This document shows, piece after piece, positions 24,046 to 33,004 of a stretch of 64,000 nucleotides of DNA. The position numbers were made by a program, and so were the translations under genes. A model generated the notes under the pieces. The model ran no database searches, had not been told where the DNA came from, and saw only the letters and a list, made by a program, of their open reading frames with translations. The number at the start of each line of letters is the position of its first letter. Within the stretch, counting starts at the first letter, position 1. The stretch lies in NCBI GenBank assembly GCA_019694165.1, contig JAIBCL010000012.1, positions 150,904-214,903 on the forward strand. The letters run 5' to 3'. Origin of the DNA: Verrucomicrobiaceae bacterium. GTDB lineage: Bacteria > Verrucomicrobiota > Verrucomicrobiia > Verrucomicrobiales > Verrucomicrobiaceae.

Positions 24046-25268
24046 ACTCACCTGCACCATCATCCGCCCCGAGTTTCGTCTCGGTGGAAAATCTTCCCCG
24101 CATCGCCAGGCCAAACCAGAACCGCTCCGTGGCTGAGTTTGCCGCAGAGGCTGGTGAAGCCATGCGCGCCCAGCGCCAGTGGTTCAATCATCACGGTGAA
24201 GTGGCTCTCATTTCGAAAGGTTACCGCGGCGAGATCCACAGACCCTTGGAACTCGCCTCGATAGGGCCTCGGGCGGCAATCACCGCACTCGAGCATTTCA
24301 TCCGTCCCGGCAGATTGATCCGCAACCGACGTACCGGTTTCGAGGAATTCGCCCCACGCACGTTGGATCACGCCTGTACGGCGAAGCTGCTCAAGTCGCC
24401 GGAGTTCATCAACCGCCTGCCGAAGCTGCGCCGCATTCTCGACATGCCTGTGCCCATTGTGAACGATGGTGTGCTCATCTTCCCGAAGCGGGGCTACGAC
24501 GAACACTTCCAGACTTACTGCGATCCGGATGCGCCGGAACCGCAAAGCGTGCCTCTCAACAAGGCGCTGCCCGTTCTTGATGAGGTCCACACCGATTTCC
24601 ACTGGCAGCACGATCATAACCGCGTTCACGCTCTGGCGCGGCTCATTACTCCCTACTGTCGGGGATTGATGGGCTGGGAAGCAGAGGTGCCGCTGTGCGT
24701 TTTCACCGGTGCCGTGGGCAAGGACTACCTGGCCAGCCTGACGGAGATGATCTATCAGGGCGCGTTCACGCACTACTACGCCTCCGACATGCGCTCTGCC
24801 ATCGGCGCATCGCTGCGTGCCGGACATCGGCGCAAGCATGTGACGGACCACTGCAAGCGTTCGGCTGTGCGCGCCCTGGCGGAGGCGGTGACCAGCCGCG
24901 ACTATCGCTTCAAGGACAGGGGTCACGATGTGGTTCTGCCGATGGAAGTGGAACTGAGCGTGTCGGCCGATTTTTCCGCCATCGATTCGTCGCGCACGAT
25001 GCAGCTCATCCGGCTGATTCAGATTCGCGGCACCGGCGAATGGTTCAACAGTCGCAAATTCAAATACCCAAATCTGCGGGAACGTGTGCGCGACAACCGC
25101 GCGCAGGTGCTCGGAGCGATCAAGTCGCTCGTAGATCACTGGATTGAGAAGGGCAGTCCCGCCGGGCCAAGCACGCTCGCAGGCTTTCCGGAGTGGAGCC
25201 ATGTGGTGGGCGGCGTGATGCACGTGAACGGAATGGGCGACCCCTGCGTGCCGTTGGGCGACAATTGA
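24042..25268 (+). CDS. Primase/helicase-like protein paralogous to the polymerase mid-region
   Basis: A 408-residue protein. It aligns by eye with the central part of the downstream polymerase fusion: LPKLRRILDMPVPI against LPKIIRILDLPLPM, RLITPYCRGLMGWE against RLLTPYCRGLMGWD, GKDYLASLTEMIYQG against GKDYLAGVTQIIYEG, and FPEWSHVVGGVM against FPEWGNVVGGVM. The phosphate-binding loop is reduced to GAVGKDYL, so it may not bind ATP in the usual way. It resembles virus-type D5/SF3-like helicase regions. A duplicated, possibly regulatory helicase subunit is the best reading. The start follows a CCCAAACCCAAAAACAAA leader. Confidence 0.7.
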   Translation: MNSPAPSSAPSFVSVENLPRIARPNQNRSVAEFAAEAGEAMRAQRQWFNHHGEVALISKGYRGEIHRPLELASIGPRAAITALEHFIRPGRLIRNRRTGFEEFAPRTLDHACTAKLLKSPEFINRLPKLRRILDMPVPIVNDGVLIFPKRGYDEHFQTYCDPDAPEPQSVPLNKALPVLDEVHTDFHWQHDHNRVHALARLITPYCRGLMGWEAEVPLCVFTGAVGKDYLASLTEMIYQGAFTHYYASDMRSAIGASLRAGHRRKHVTDHCKRSAVRALAEAVTSRDYRFKDRGHDVVLPMEVELSVSADFSAIDSSRTMQLIRLIQIRGTGEWFNSRKFKYPNLRERVRDNRAQVLGAIKSLVDHWIEKGSPAGPSTLAGFPEWSHVVGGVMHVNGMGDPCVPLGDN

Positions 25269-25284
25269 CGTGAGGCCCGGCAAC

Positions 25285-28200
25285 ATGGACTGGGACGCGA
25301 TCAAACAGCACTACCTCGACTGCCGCAGCCTCAAAGCCACGGCGGAGGAGTTCGATCTCTCGTTGAACACCGTGAAGACGCGCGCGCGCCGTGAAGGCTG
25401 GGCGCAGGTCGAGGGATCATCGGGGGTTCAAATTGAACCCTCAGATGGTGCTCAGGGTTCAAATCGCAGGGTTCAGGGTTCAACACAGGGTTCAAATTAC
25501 CGCCCGGAGGGTTCAACTCAGGGTTCAAATCCGCAGGTCGAGGGTTCAGCCGGGGCTCAAGTTGAACCCTCAAATCCGACTCAGGGTTCAGCCGGGGTTC
25601 AGGTTGAACCCTCGACCGCGTCTCTCAGGGTTCAAAATGAACCCTCATTGAACCCTGAACCCTGCGGCGAGGGTTCAACCGATGAAGATTCCATCCTTTC
25701 CGTCCCGGTCACCACCTATCCCAACGCGCGCTCTCCCAAGCAGCCTGGTGTTGAGAACCTCGCCGACATCCTTCACGCCATCCAGAACGGCTTCTTCAAG
25801 GACAAGATTGAAGAGCTGCGCCGCATCAAGTCCCGCGACGGCAAGCAGCACTACGACAAGGCCAAGGTGAACCTGCCCGCGTTCTGCGTGTCGGGCACCA
25901 CGGCCGACCGCAAACACATCCTCAAGCACAGCGGCCTCATCCAGATCGACTTCGACGGACTCAACGGCACGCTGCCCGTCGCGCGCCAGCAGGTGATCGC
26001 AGATCCGCACGTCGCAGCCGCGTTCCTTTCCCCCAGCGGCGACGGCTTGAAAGTGCTCCTGCGCGTGGACGGCAGCCGCCACGCCGATGGCGTCAAGGCC
26101 GCCACCCGGCACTTCGCCGAAGCCTACGGCCTCAAGCACGATCCGCAGGTGAAGGAGCCTGCCCGGCTCTGCTTCGTCTCCCACGATCCCGATCTCTATC
26201 GCAACCCGAACGCCATCGAACTCCCTCTCGATGACGAACCATCCACCGATGAAAAACCTTCACGCGGCCCCGGTCGTCCCAGGAAGGAACCGCCGTGGTG
26301 GACCGCCTACAAGGGCGACATCCGGATGCTCGACCTCGCATCTTTGTTGCGCAGCAAAGCCAGCGTCGGCGAGATGCTCGACCCCGACACCGGCAAGCAG
26401 GCGGTCAAATGTCCCTGGGCGCACGAGCACGGCGACGGCGGCAAGGCATGGGACGAACGCTCCAGCGACACTGTGATCTTCACCGAAGGCGAGTGGCCCG
26501 CCTTCAAATGCCTTCACGCCCACTGCGCCGAACGCTCCCTTAAAGACGTGTGCGGGCACTTTGAAAAGCTCGACCCCGGCTGCATCGACAAGCACTGCGC
26601 CGAGATGCGCGTCTGGAGCAAGGGCCAGACCGATCTCGAAGGCCGCCCCCGTGTGGTGCTGCCCTGTCTCACACGCGAGGACTCGCATTTTGCAACAGAG
26701 GTGGCCGGCATCCTCGCGCCCAAGCGGGTGTGGTTCAACAAGGCCGAGCGCGTCGTGGCCGTGTGCGTGCGGCGTCTTTCCGAGAACATCGAATCGCTCG
26801 TCTTCTGGCCGATGGAACCCGTGGAGGCGCGCACCGCCATCGAGGACCACCTGCAGACGGGCGTGCTCCAGACCGACAAGCACACCGGCGAGAGCGTGTT
26901 CTGCGCGCTCACCATGACGCGCGAGTGTGCGGGCGGCCTCCTCGGCGCTCCCCAGTTCCGCCGCGCCCTGCCGAAGATCATCCGCATCCTCGACTTGCCG
27001 CTTCCGATGAAGACCGCGTCCGGCGGCATCATCCGCCCGCAGTTCGGCTACGATCCGAAGTTCAGCACCTACACCGATCCCGACGCCCCGAGGCTGCACC
27101 GCATGTCCCGTGACGAGGCGGTCGATTGGATCAGACGCGCGCATCTCGGCTTCGGGTTCCGCGATGAGCAGAGCCTTGTGCATGCGATTGCGCGCCTGCT
27201 CACGCCCTACTGTCGCGGACTCATGGGCTGGGATGGCCGTTTCCCGCTCTGGCACTTTTCCGGCAACCGCCCCCGCGCCGGCAAGGACTACCTCGCTGGT
27301 GTGACGCAGATCATCTATGAAGGACGCAGCATCGAGGATGCGCCCCTGGAGCGCGAGTCGGAGGAAACGCGCAAGCGCATCACCGCCGCGCTCATGAGCG
27401 GCAGGCGCATGATGCACTTCGCCAACTGCCAGGGCCACCTTCAAGACGCCGCCTTCATCGGCGCGATCACCAGCAAAACCTTCGGCGCGCGCAACCTTGG
27501 CAGCACCGAGGCGAAGTCCGATCTTACGCTGCCCAACGAAATCGAGTTCAGCATCTCGGCCAACATCGGCCTCACGTTCCGCCCGGACGTGGAACCGCGC
27601 ACCCGCCGCATCACGCTGGAGTTCTCCGAGGAAAACTCCAACGGCCGCAACTTTCCCGATCCCGACCTGCATGGCTGGGTGCTGCGGCACCGTGCCGACC
27701 TTCTCTCGGCCATCGACTCCCTGGTCAGCCTGTGGATTGAAGCGGGGTGTCCCGCCGGCAAACGCCCATTCAACAGCTTCCCCGAGTGGGGCAACGTCGT
27801 GGGCGGCGTCATGGCGCTGCATGACCTGGGCAATCCATGCCTGCCTCACGAAGACGACGGCGGACTGCCCGCCGACCGCCAGACAGAGGCGATGCGCGCG
27901 CTGTTCCTCATCGGTTACGCTGAGCAGCCGGACAAGTGGCTTGGCAAGTCGGACATCTATGCGCTCATCGAATCGAACTCCGACAACGATGCCTTCTCCT
28001 GGTTTGGCGACCTCGCTGAGAAGGGCTCCAAACACCGCCTCGGCAAAGACCTCCGCCAGTTCAAAGGCCGCGAGCTATCCGGCATCGTGCTTGTGATCGA
28101 CGATCACACCGACAAGACCCAGCAGCACCGGTTCCAGTTTACGCGGCATTCAAGCCGCCGCTCCGATCCGATGATTGATCTGTTCAGCCGTGCACTGGGC

Positions 28201-30096
28201 CAGACCCCACCCCAGCCCGATGCAGCCGCCACCGATGGGCATATTGGGCATTTTGGGCATGTCTCTGATCGCTGGGAACCCCAGAACAAAAATAATTCAG
28301 AGGGGGAAGAGAAAATAAATAATTTATATCTGAGTACGGAGCGGGAGAAACAATTGCCCAAAACGCCCAATATGCCCATCGGCGTGGTAATCACCTCCAG
28401 GGCCGATCTTGCTGGCATCGCCGCCGCCATCCGCACATCCGGCTCCGTTGCGCTCGATGTCGAAACCTATGGCTCCCGAAAAGGCGATGGCCTCGACCCT
28501 TGGGCGGGCGACATTCGCCTCCTCTCGCTGTGCGTCGAGAACCAGCAGCCCTGGATCATCGACCTCCGCGCCACCGGCTACGACCTCGGCGAACTGAAGA
28601 CGGCTCTCGAATCCGCAGAGATCATCGCCCACAATGCGAAGTTCGACCTGCTCTGGTTGCGCCACAAAGCGGGGCTGTGCGCGACCAAGGTGTTCTGCAC
28701 GCTCACCGCCGCGCGCGTCCTGTCGGCCGGCACCAAACCAGGCAACGATCTCGACAAGTGCCTCCATCGCTATCTCGGCGTGCCTCCAGCTCCGGATCAC
28801 AGCCGCTCCGACTGGGGCTCCATGCTGCTCACCGACGACCAGCTTGCCTATGCGGCGCGTGACGTGGCGCATCTGCACGCCCTCACCAACAAGCTCTGGG
28901 GCGACCTCGAGCATGATGCGCTTGATGTGGTGGCAAAGCTGGAGATGCAGCTCGTGCCCGTGATCGTGGAGATGGAAATGGCGGGCATCGGCGTGGACAA
29001 GGCGAAGCTGCGCGAGATCGAAGCCAACGCACGCGCCTCCGCCGCCAGCATGGCCTCTTCGTTGCGCAACGAACTTGGCCTCCCCACGCTCAATCCCTCC
29101 AGCCCGCAGCAGCTCCTCAAGGCGCTTAAATCGCAGGGCGTCGAGGTGGCGGACACCAACGAGGACACACTCAAGGCTAGCGATGATGGCAAGATCATCC
29201 CGATCATCCTCGCCTACCGGGGCGCTGAAAAACTCGCCCAGCAGGCGAAGTCGCTCATCGAATGCGTGAAGCACGACGGCCGCATCCACGGTCGCTTCGA
29301 TCCCACCGGTACGGCCACCGGTCGGTTCAGTTCCAAAGATCCCAACCTGCAAAACATTGGCCGTGGCGAACTGCGCTCCTGCTTCGTGCCTGGAGCCGGG
29401 AACAAGCTCATCGTGGCGGACTACTCGCAGGTTGAGTTGCGTGCCGCTGCGGCCATCGCGGGCGAAACGAAGATGATCGAGGCCTATCGCAACGGTGTGG
29501 ATCTGCACAAGCAAACGGCTGCCGAGGTTCTTGGCAAGGCGCTCAACGCGGTGACGAAGGAGGATCGGCAGATTTCCAAAAGCGCGAACTTCGGCCTCCT
29601 TTACGGCCAGAGTGCTCCCGGTCTCGTTCGCTACGCCGCCTCCAGCTACGGCGTGAAGCTCGAACTCGACCAGGCCGATCACATCCGCCGGCAGTTCTTC
29701 CGCACCTACGGCTCGCTGCGCCAATGGCATGGAGAATCGCGCAACAAGGCCGATGCCGGAGCACGCGAAGTGCGCACGGTGATGGGTCGCCGCAGATTGA
29801 TCCCGGAAACGGCTTCCGAATGGGAACGCTTCACCGCCCTGGTGAACACGCCGGTTCAAGGCGGTTGCGCCGACGGCATGAAGCGCGCGCTCGTCATGCT
29901 CGCCGAGCGCCTTCCGGCCGAAGCACGCCTCATCTCCACCGTGCATGACGAGGTGCTCGTTGAGGCACCCGAAGCGATGGCCGAGCAGGTCCGCCTCATC
30001 GTTCAGACCACGATGGTCGACGCAATGGAAGCCTTGTTCCCGCAGGTGCCCATCGAGGTGGAGGCCGGAGTCTGCGAACACTGGGGGGAGAAATGA
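25285..30096 (+). CDS. Fused HTH / primase-like / helicase-like / exonuclease / DNA polymerase A
   Basis: A 1603-residue protein. Residues 1-45 are an HTH (DWDAIKQHYLDCRSLKATAE). Residues 46-135 are a Gly/Ser/Gln linker encoded by the iteron array. Residues about 140-310 resemble VirE_N/PrimPol-like domains (SGLIQIDFDGLNG, SPSGDGLKVLLRVDG). A Cys/His segment follows (CPWAHEHGDGG, CLHAHCAE). Residues about 440-950 are a helicase-like region with a degenerate loop GNRPRAGKD. Then come a DnaQ-type exonuclease (VALDVETYG, HNAKFDLLWL, YAARDV) and family A polymerase motifs DYSQVELR, KSANFGLLYGQ and VHDEVLVE. GAGG 9 bp before ATG 25285 decides the start; a GTG at 25270 is possible. It would combine priming, unwinding, proofreading and synthesis. 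Confidence 0.85.
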   Translation: MDWDAIKQHYLDCRSLKATAEEFDLSLNTVKTRARREGWAQVEGSSGVQIEPSDGAQGSNRRVQGSTQGSNYRPEGSTQGSNPQVEGSAGAQVEPSNPTQGSAGVQVEPSTASLRVQNEPSLNPEPCGEGSTDEDSILSVPVTTYPNARSPKQPGVENLADILHAIQNGFFKDKIEELRRIKSRDGKQHYDKAKVNLPAFCVSGTTADRKHILKHSGLIQIDFDGLNGTLPVARQQVIADPHVAAAFLSPSGDGLKVLLRVDGSRHADGVKAATRHFAEAYGLKHDPQVKEPARLCFVSHDPDLYRNPNAIELPLDDEPSTDEKPSRGPGRPRKEPPWWTAYKGDIRMLDLASLLRSKASVGEMLDPDTGKQAVKCPWAHEHGDGGKAWDERSSDTVIFTEGEWPAFKCLHAHCAERSLKDVCGHFEKLDPGCIDKHCAEMRVWSKGQTDLEGRPRVVLPCLTREDSHFATEVAGILAPKRVWFNKAERVVAVCVRRLSENIESLVFWPMEPVEARTAIEDHLQTGVLQTDKHTGESVFCALTMTRECAGGLLGAPQFRRALPKIIRILDLPLPMKTASGGIIRPQFGYDPKFSTYTDPDAPRLHRMSRDEAVDWIRRAHLGFGFRDEQSLVHAIARLLTPYCRGLMGWDGRFPLWHFSGNRPRAGKDYLAGVTQIIYEGRSIEDAPLERESEETRKRITAALMSGRRMMHFANCQGHLQDAAFIGAITSKTFGARNLGSTEAKSDLTLPNEIEFSISANIGLTFRPDVEPRTRRITLEFSEENSNGRNFPDPDLHGWVLRHRADLLSAIDSLVSLWIEAGCPAGKRPFNSFPEWGNVVGGVMALHDLGNPCLPHEDDGGLPADRQTEAMRALFLIGYAEQPDKWLGKSDIYALIESNSDNDAFSWFGDLAEKGSKHRLGKDLRQFKGRELSGIVLVIDDHTDKTQQHRFQFTRHSSRRSDPMIDLFSRALGQTPPQPDAAATDGHIGHFGHVSDRWEPQNKNNSEGEEKINNLYLSTEREKQLPKTPNMPIGVVITSRADLAGIAAAIRTSGSVALDVETYGSRKGDGLDPWAGDIRLLSLCVENQQPWIIDLRATGYDLGELKTALESAEIIAHNAKFDLLWLRHKAGLCATKVFCTLTAARVLSAGTKPGNDLDKCLHRYLGVPPAPDHSRSDWGSMLLTDDQLAYAARDVAHLHALTNKLWGDLEHDALDVVAKLEMQLVPVIVEMEMAGIGVDKAKLREIEANARASAASMASSLRNELGLPTLNPSSPQQLLKALKSQGVEVADTNEDTLKASDDGKIIPIILAYRGAEKLAQQAKSLIECVKHDGRIHGRFDPTGTATGRFSSKDPNLQNIGRGELRSCFVPGAGNKLIVADYSQVELRAAAAIAGETKMIEAYRNGVDLHKQTAAEVLGKALNAVTKEDRQISKSANFGLLYGQSAPGLVRYAASSYGVKLELDQADHIRRQFFRTYGSLRQWHGESRNKADAGAREVRTVMGRRRLIPETASEWERFTALVNTPVQGGCADGMKRALVMLAERLPAEARLISTVHDEVLVEAPEAMAEQVRLIVQTTMVDAMEALFPQVPIEVEAGVCEHWGEK
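25424..25677. repeat. Iteron array: 18 copies of GGGTTCA in both orientations
   Basis: In about 254 bp there are twelve GGGTTCA and six TGAACCC heptamers, several as close inverted pairs (GGGTTCAAATTGAACCC at 25424-25440) and some abutting head to tail. The array lies wholly inside the linker-coding part of the polymerase fusion, just after its HTH domain. Lambda carries its origin iterons inside the O initiator gene in the same way, so this is a candidate replication origin bound by the encoded HTH. It is not a CRISPR: units are short, unevenly spaced and in both orientations. Confidence 0.7.
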
Positions 30097-30118
30097 AGGG
30101 ACGAATCCACGCACCACC

Positions 30119-30739
30119 ATGAGTGATTCCTCCTCCTACTCCTCCCGCCAGCGCGCCCGTGACGACGACTACCGCCGCCAGTACGAGCAGTGGGTGGCCA
30201 CGCTCCCGGAAGATGAACGGCGAAAGCTCGAAGCAATGGGCGTGGATGCGCCCTCGCTCCCCGGCCCGTCGGGCGGCACCTTGCGCGATGCCGCCACCTC
30301 CTCACGCGCCCGGTGCGAGGACGAGTTCAATGATGACGAGGGCGAATCAAACGATCCACCCGACGAACCCGAGGCAGTGGAACATGCTACGCCCGCCTCG
30401 ACACCGGATGCGGCATCTTCTCCATGCTCCCAAGCTCCGTTACCTGCGGATGGCGAGCATCTCCACGATATTCTCCGCCGCTTGGTTGGCGAGCTGATCG
30501 GCCAGGACAACTCCAATCTCTCCGTCCATTGCCTCGCCCTGGTCACCGGCCTCACCTACGAAGGCAATTCCATGACCGCCATTGCCGAGCAACACGGCGT
30601 CACCCGCGCCGCCGTGAGCAAACGCTGCGTGGAGTTGACTCAGGCCCTCAATCTGAAACCCAGCCGCGCCATGCGAAGCCTCAAAGCGCGCACCAGCTAC
30701 CGCACCGCCCGAACCCTCAACCTCCGTTCCACCGCATGA
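30119..30739 (+). CDS. Putative HTH regulator with disordered N-terminus
   Basis: A 206-residue protein. The first 120 residues are polar and low-complexity (DSSSYSSRQRARDDDYRR). The last 80 include a sigma-region-4-like HTH: YEGNSMTAIAEQHGVTRAAV, then SKRCVELTQAL. It follows the polymerase gene by 22 bp and overlaps the next gene by 4 bp (ATGA). It could regulate late transcription or act in replication. The HTH is clear; the role is not. Confidence 0.68.
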   Translation: MSDSSSYSSRQRARDDDYRRQYEQWVATLPEDERRKLEAMGVDAPSLPGPSGGTLRDAATSSRARCEDEFNDDEGESNDPPDEPEAVEHATPASTPDAASSPCSQAPLPADGEHLHDILRRLVGELIGQDNSNLSVHCLALVTGLTYEGNSMTAIAEQHGVTRAAVSKRCVELTQALNLKPSRAMRSLKARTSYRTARTLNLRSTA

Positions 30740-31413
30740 GCCTCTCCATCAGCGACTCTCCCAAATTCGCCATCACGCGCACCGGCTTGCACATCCGCGA
30801 CGAGCTTTCCTTCGACGAATGGCGCGGCCTGGCTCCCAAGTTCAGCGAGGCGATCAAGTGCGCCGCGTTCCTCATCGGCGACTGGCTCGTCTATGGCGAG
30901 GATCACTTCCGGGGGCAGGGGCGGCTGCCGGGCTTCGAGAACGACGCTGCGGCTCCGGCCCGCATCAGCGGCGACCTCTATGACACCGCGCTTGCCGCGA
31001 CCGGCTTGGATCGCACCACGCTTTCCAACTACGCCTACGTGTCGCGCAACGTGCCGGGTTCGTTGCGCAACGAACTTCTCTCCTGGGAGCATCACAAGGC
31101 CGTGGCGCGGTTGAATGAGCCCGACCAGCAACGCTGGCTTCAGGTGGCGCTCAAGAATGAGAGCGGCACAGGTCCCGTGTCCACCCGCCGGCTGCGCAAG
31201 AGCATCATCGCCGGTCGTCTTCTGACTCCCGAGGAACTCCATCCCGATCCCACCGATCGCGGCATCGAGAACCACATCCCCTATGTGAACCGGCTCGTGG
31301 CGCTCTGGAGCCGCATGAAGGAACGCCGCTGGCTGCAACGCTCCACGCGCGAACAACGTGCCGCCTTCAAGCGCGACCTCCAGCCCGTCGTCGAAATCTA
31401 CAATCAACTCTAA
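30736..31413 (+). CDS. Unknown phage protein
   Basis: A 225-residue soluble protein with a conserved-looking core: LSFDEWRGLAPKFSEAIKC, FLIGDWLVYGEDHF, TGLDRTTLSNYAYVSRNV and LSWEHHKAVARLN. The GDWLVYGE and SWEHHKAVA segments resemble a recurrent family of actinobacterial and phage proteins near partition and DNA-processing genes, but I cannot name it with certainty. The C-terminus has an ERRWLQRSTREQ helix. Its gene contains one perfect TTCGTTGCGCAACGAA palindrome (31059-31074), encoding SLRNE in frame. Confidence 0.65.
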   Translation: MSLSISDSPKFAITRTGLHIRDELSFDEWRGLAPKFSEAIKCAAFLIGDWLVYGEDHFRGQGRLPGFENDAAAPARISGDLYDTALAATGLDRTTLSNYAYVSRNVPGSLRNELLSWEHHKAVARLNEPDQQRWLQVALKNESGTGPVSTRRLRKSIIAGRLLTPEELHPDPTDRGIENHIPYVNRLVALWSRMKERRWLQRSTREQRAAFKRDLQPVVEIYNQL

Positions 31414-31438
31414 CCCACCCCCCTCAGCACACACTCCC

Positions 31439-31678
31439 ATGGACACCGATCAAGCCCTCCAGAATCAATCACTCGATCACATCCGCGAACTCCTCACCAC
31501 GCACTGGCGCGAGGCGAAGGACTCCGCCGACGATGACGGCAAGTTCGCCATCGGCCTGCGCATCTCCGTGCAGGACGGCGCTCCCTCAAAGCTCAAAGTG
31601 AAATGCTCCATCAGCAAGACCATCACCGACGAGATCGAGAGCCAGGTGGACGATCCGGAACAGATGAAACTTCTCTAA
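31439..31678 (+). CDS. Small acidic phage protein
   Basis: A 79-residue protein (MDTDQALQNQSLDHIRELL). A helical N-terminus is followed by a strand-rich part (KFAIGLRISVQD, SKLKVKCSISKTI). It has no recognised family. A 25-bp C-rich leader precedes it and it is followed by a CCCAAACCCC leader for the next gene. It is in the same direction and module as the replication genes. Confidence 0.55.
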   Translation: MDTDQALQNQSLDHIRELLTTHWREAKDSADDDGKFAIGLRISVQDGAPSKLKVKCSISKTITDEIESQVDDPEQMKLL

Positions 31679-31701
31679 CCCAAACCCCAACACTCACTAC
31701 C

Positions 31702-31911
31702 ATGACACCATCCGAACTATTCAATTGGGCTCTCGCCATCGCACTTGGCTGGGGCGTGATCGTTTTCTTCATGCCTATCGACAAATGGTTGGGCGCGTTC
31801 TTCTCGCGTCGGCAGACTCGCATCAAGCATCTGGAGGAACGAATCGCCGCCGTTGAGCGGAGGATCGACGAACGGCCGGGAACCGCATCACCGACCAGCC
31901 AGTCAGATTGA
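31702..31911 (+). CDS. Small membrane protein with cytoplasmic coiled coil
   Basis: A 69-residue protein. Residues 8-26 are a membrane segment (WALAIALGWGVIVFFMPID), followed by a basic patch (FFSRRQTRIKH) and a coiled coil (LEERIAAVERRIDER). The leader CCCAAACCCCAACACTC (31681-31697) matches the A/C-rich leaders found before other genes of this element. A membrane-tethered accessory protein is likely; a holin or superinfection-exclusion protein are alternatives. Confidence 0.55.
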   Translation: MTPSELFNWALAIALGWGVIVFFMPIDKWLGAFFSRRQTRIKHLEERIAAVERRIDERPGTASPTSQSD

Positions 31912-31926
31912 CTTGCTACGCAGGTC

Positions 31927-32355
31927 ATGCCTCGCCTGCGTTTCCGCGCCAAGCAATCACCCTCCCGCCTCGAAGAACGCTTCCTGCTCCTCTGGCAGAT
32001 CGCCAAAGGCCCACGGCTGGAGCGGGAGTTCCGGTTCCACCCGGAACGAAGGTGGCGCGCTGACTTCGCCTACCTGCCCGGCCGCGTGCTCATCGAGGTC
32101 GAGGGTGGCATCTGGGTTAACGGTCGTCACAACCGCGCGGCTGGATTCAACGCGGATCTGGAAAAATATCTTGAAGCGTGTCTCGCAGGATGGCGCGTGT
32201 TTCGCTTCGGACCGGATCAGATCACGATGGAGAATGTGGTGCGGATGGTGGACATGATCACCGAAGAACTCGACGAGTGGCTGCAAATGAGACCCGGCCC
32301 CGTAGAAATTGCCGCCGAGGAATGGCGCGAAAAGGAGGCAAGGGCATCGTCGTGA
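31927..32355 (+). CDS. Vsr/DUF559-like endonuclease
   Basis: A 142-residue protein with the core ERRWRADFAYLPGRVLIEVE (Asp in RADF and Glu in IEVEG), then GRHNRAAGFNADLEKY and LAGWRVFRFGPDQI. This order matches DUF559 and very-short-patch-repair-like PD-(D/E)xK endonucleases. Phage versions are thought to process DNA at recombination or packaging intermediates. It is the last gene of the replication module, 15 bp after the small membrane protein. Confidence 0.75.
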   Translation: MPRLRFRAKQSPSRLEERFLLLWQIAKGPRLEREFRFHPERRWRADFAYLPGRVLIEVEGGIWVNGRHNRAAGFNADLEKYLEACLAGWRVFRFGPDQITMENVVRMVDMITEELDEWLQMRPGPVEIAAEEWREKEARASS

Positions 32356-33002
32356 CCAAGACAAATGAGGTGACCATTTGCCGCTCAACTTTACACCTTC
32401 GGCGTTTTAGCGGCGCGTCTGATTTGCCTCTGGAAGTTCGTTTGGATGCGTCTCCATGCCTGGTGATGCCGGTTATTGCATCGCACATCGGACACGTTTG
32501 TAAGGCTTAATGCCCGCAGTTGTGGTGAAAAAAGTGGAAAGCTGAAAATTCGATCCTCATACGATTTGAAAGGGGGGATTTCCTCCCGAGGTCAACAGCG
32601 AATCGCTTAAAAGATTACCTAGTGCGACATGAAAGTTGAATTCCAAATTGTTCAATACTGATCTTCATCGAACCGTGAGATGGACCCGTGGTTCCGTCCA
32701 CGCGAGTCTAACGGCACTGGCGCGACTGGTAACGGTCGGGTCAGAAACTGCCGCGACAATGTGAAACGGCTGCCAGCAATAGACGGCCATGGAGTTAGGC
32801 TGAAGGGCAAGTCCAACACAGGTGAACTGGGGCACGCTTCGTTACCATTGATGAGCCAAAGTTGCTGTCAGGCTCTGCCAAAAGGCAAGTGGTACAAGCT
32901 GGCCCCCTATGTAGGGACTCGCGGAGCTGTTCCTGGATAATTCTGAGAACCTTTCGGCCTTCGGAAGATCCGGTAAGAGGATGCGAATCGTAATCTTCCT
33001 TG
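32356..33002. other. Gene-poor junction with a possible group II intron scar
   Basis: No convincing protein gene is present in about 650 bp. From a GTGCGAC at about 32622 the sequence runs into structured, intron-like segments (GTTAGGCTGAAGGGCAAGTC near 32794), reminiscent of group II intron domain I. No reverse transcriptase or domain V was seen, so at most this is a fragment. A G-rich/C-rich stem-like sequence (GGGGGGATTTCCTCCC near 32573) precedes it. The stretch separates phage genes from the metal-related block. Confidence 0.3.
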
Positions 33003-33004
33003 GG

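Noticed and set aside
24060..25304. Open minus-strand frame opposite the primase/helicase-like gene
   Set aside because: Shadow frame: His/Arg/Val-rich composition and no family features, whereas the plus frame is homologous to the polymerase middle region.
25424..25677. CRISPR array
   Set aside because: Units are 7 bp, unevenly spaced, in both orientations and inside a coding frame; no cas genes are near. The Cas4-like nuclease at 21729 is of the phage RecB type.
26260..30120. Two minus-strand frames of nearly 600 codons opposite the polymerase
   Set aside because: GC-driven antisense open frames; the plus strand encodes intact polymerase and exonuclease motifs.
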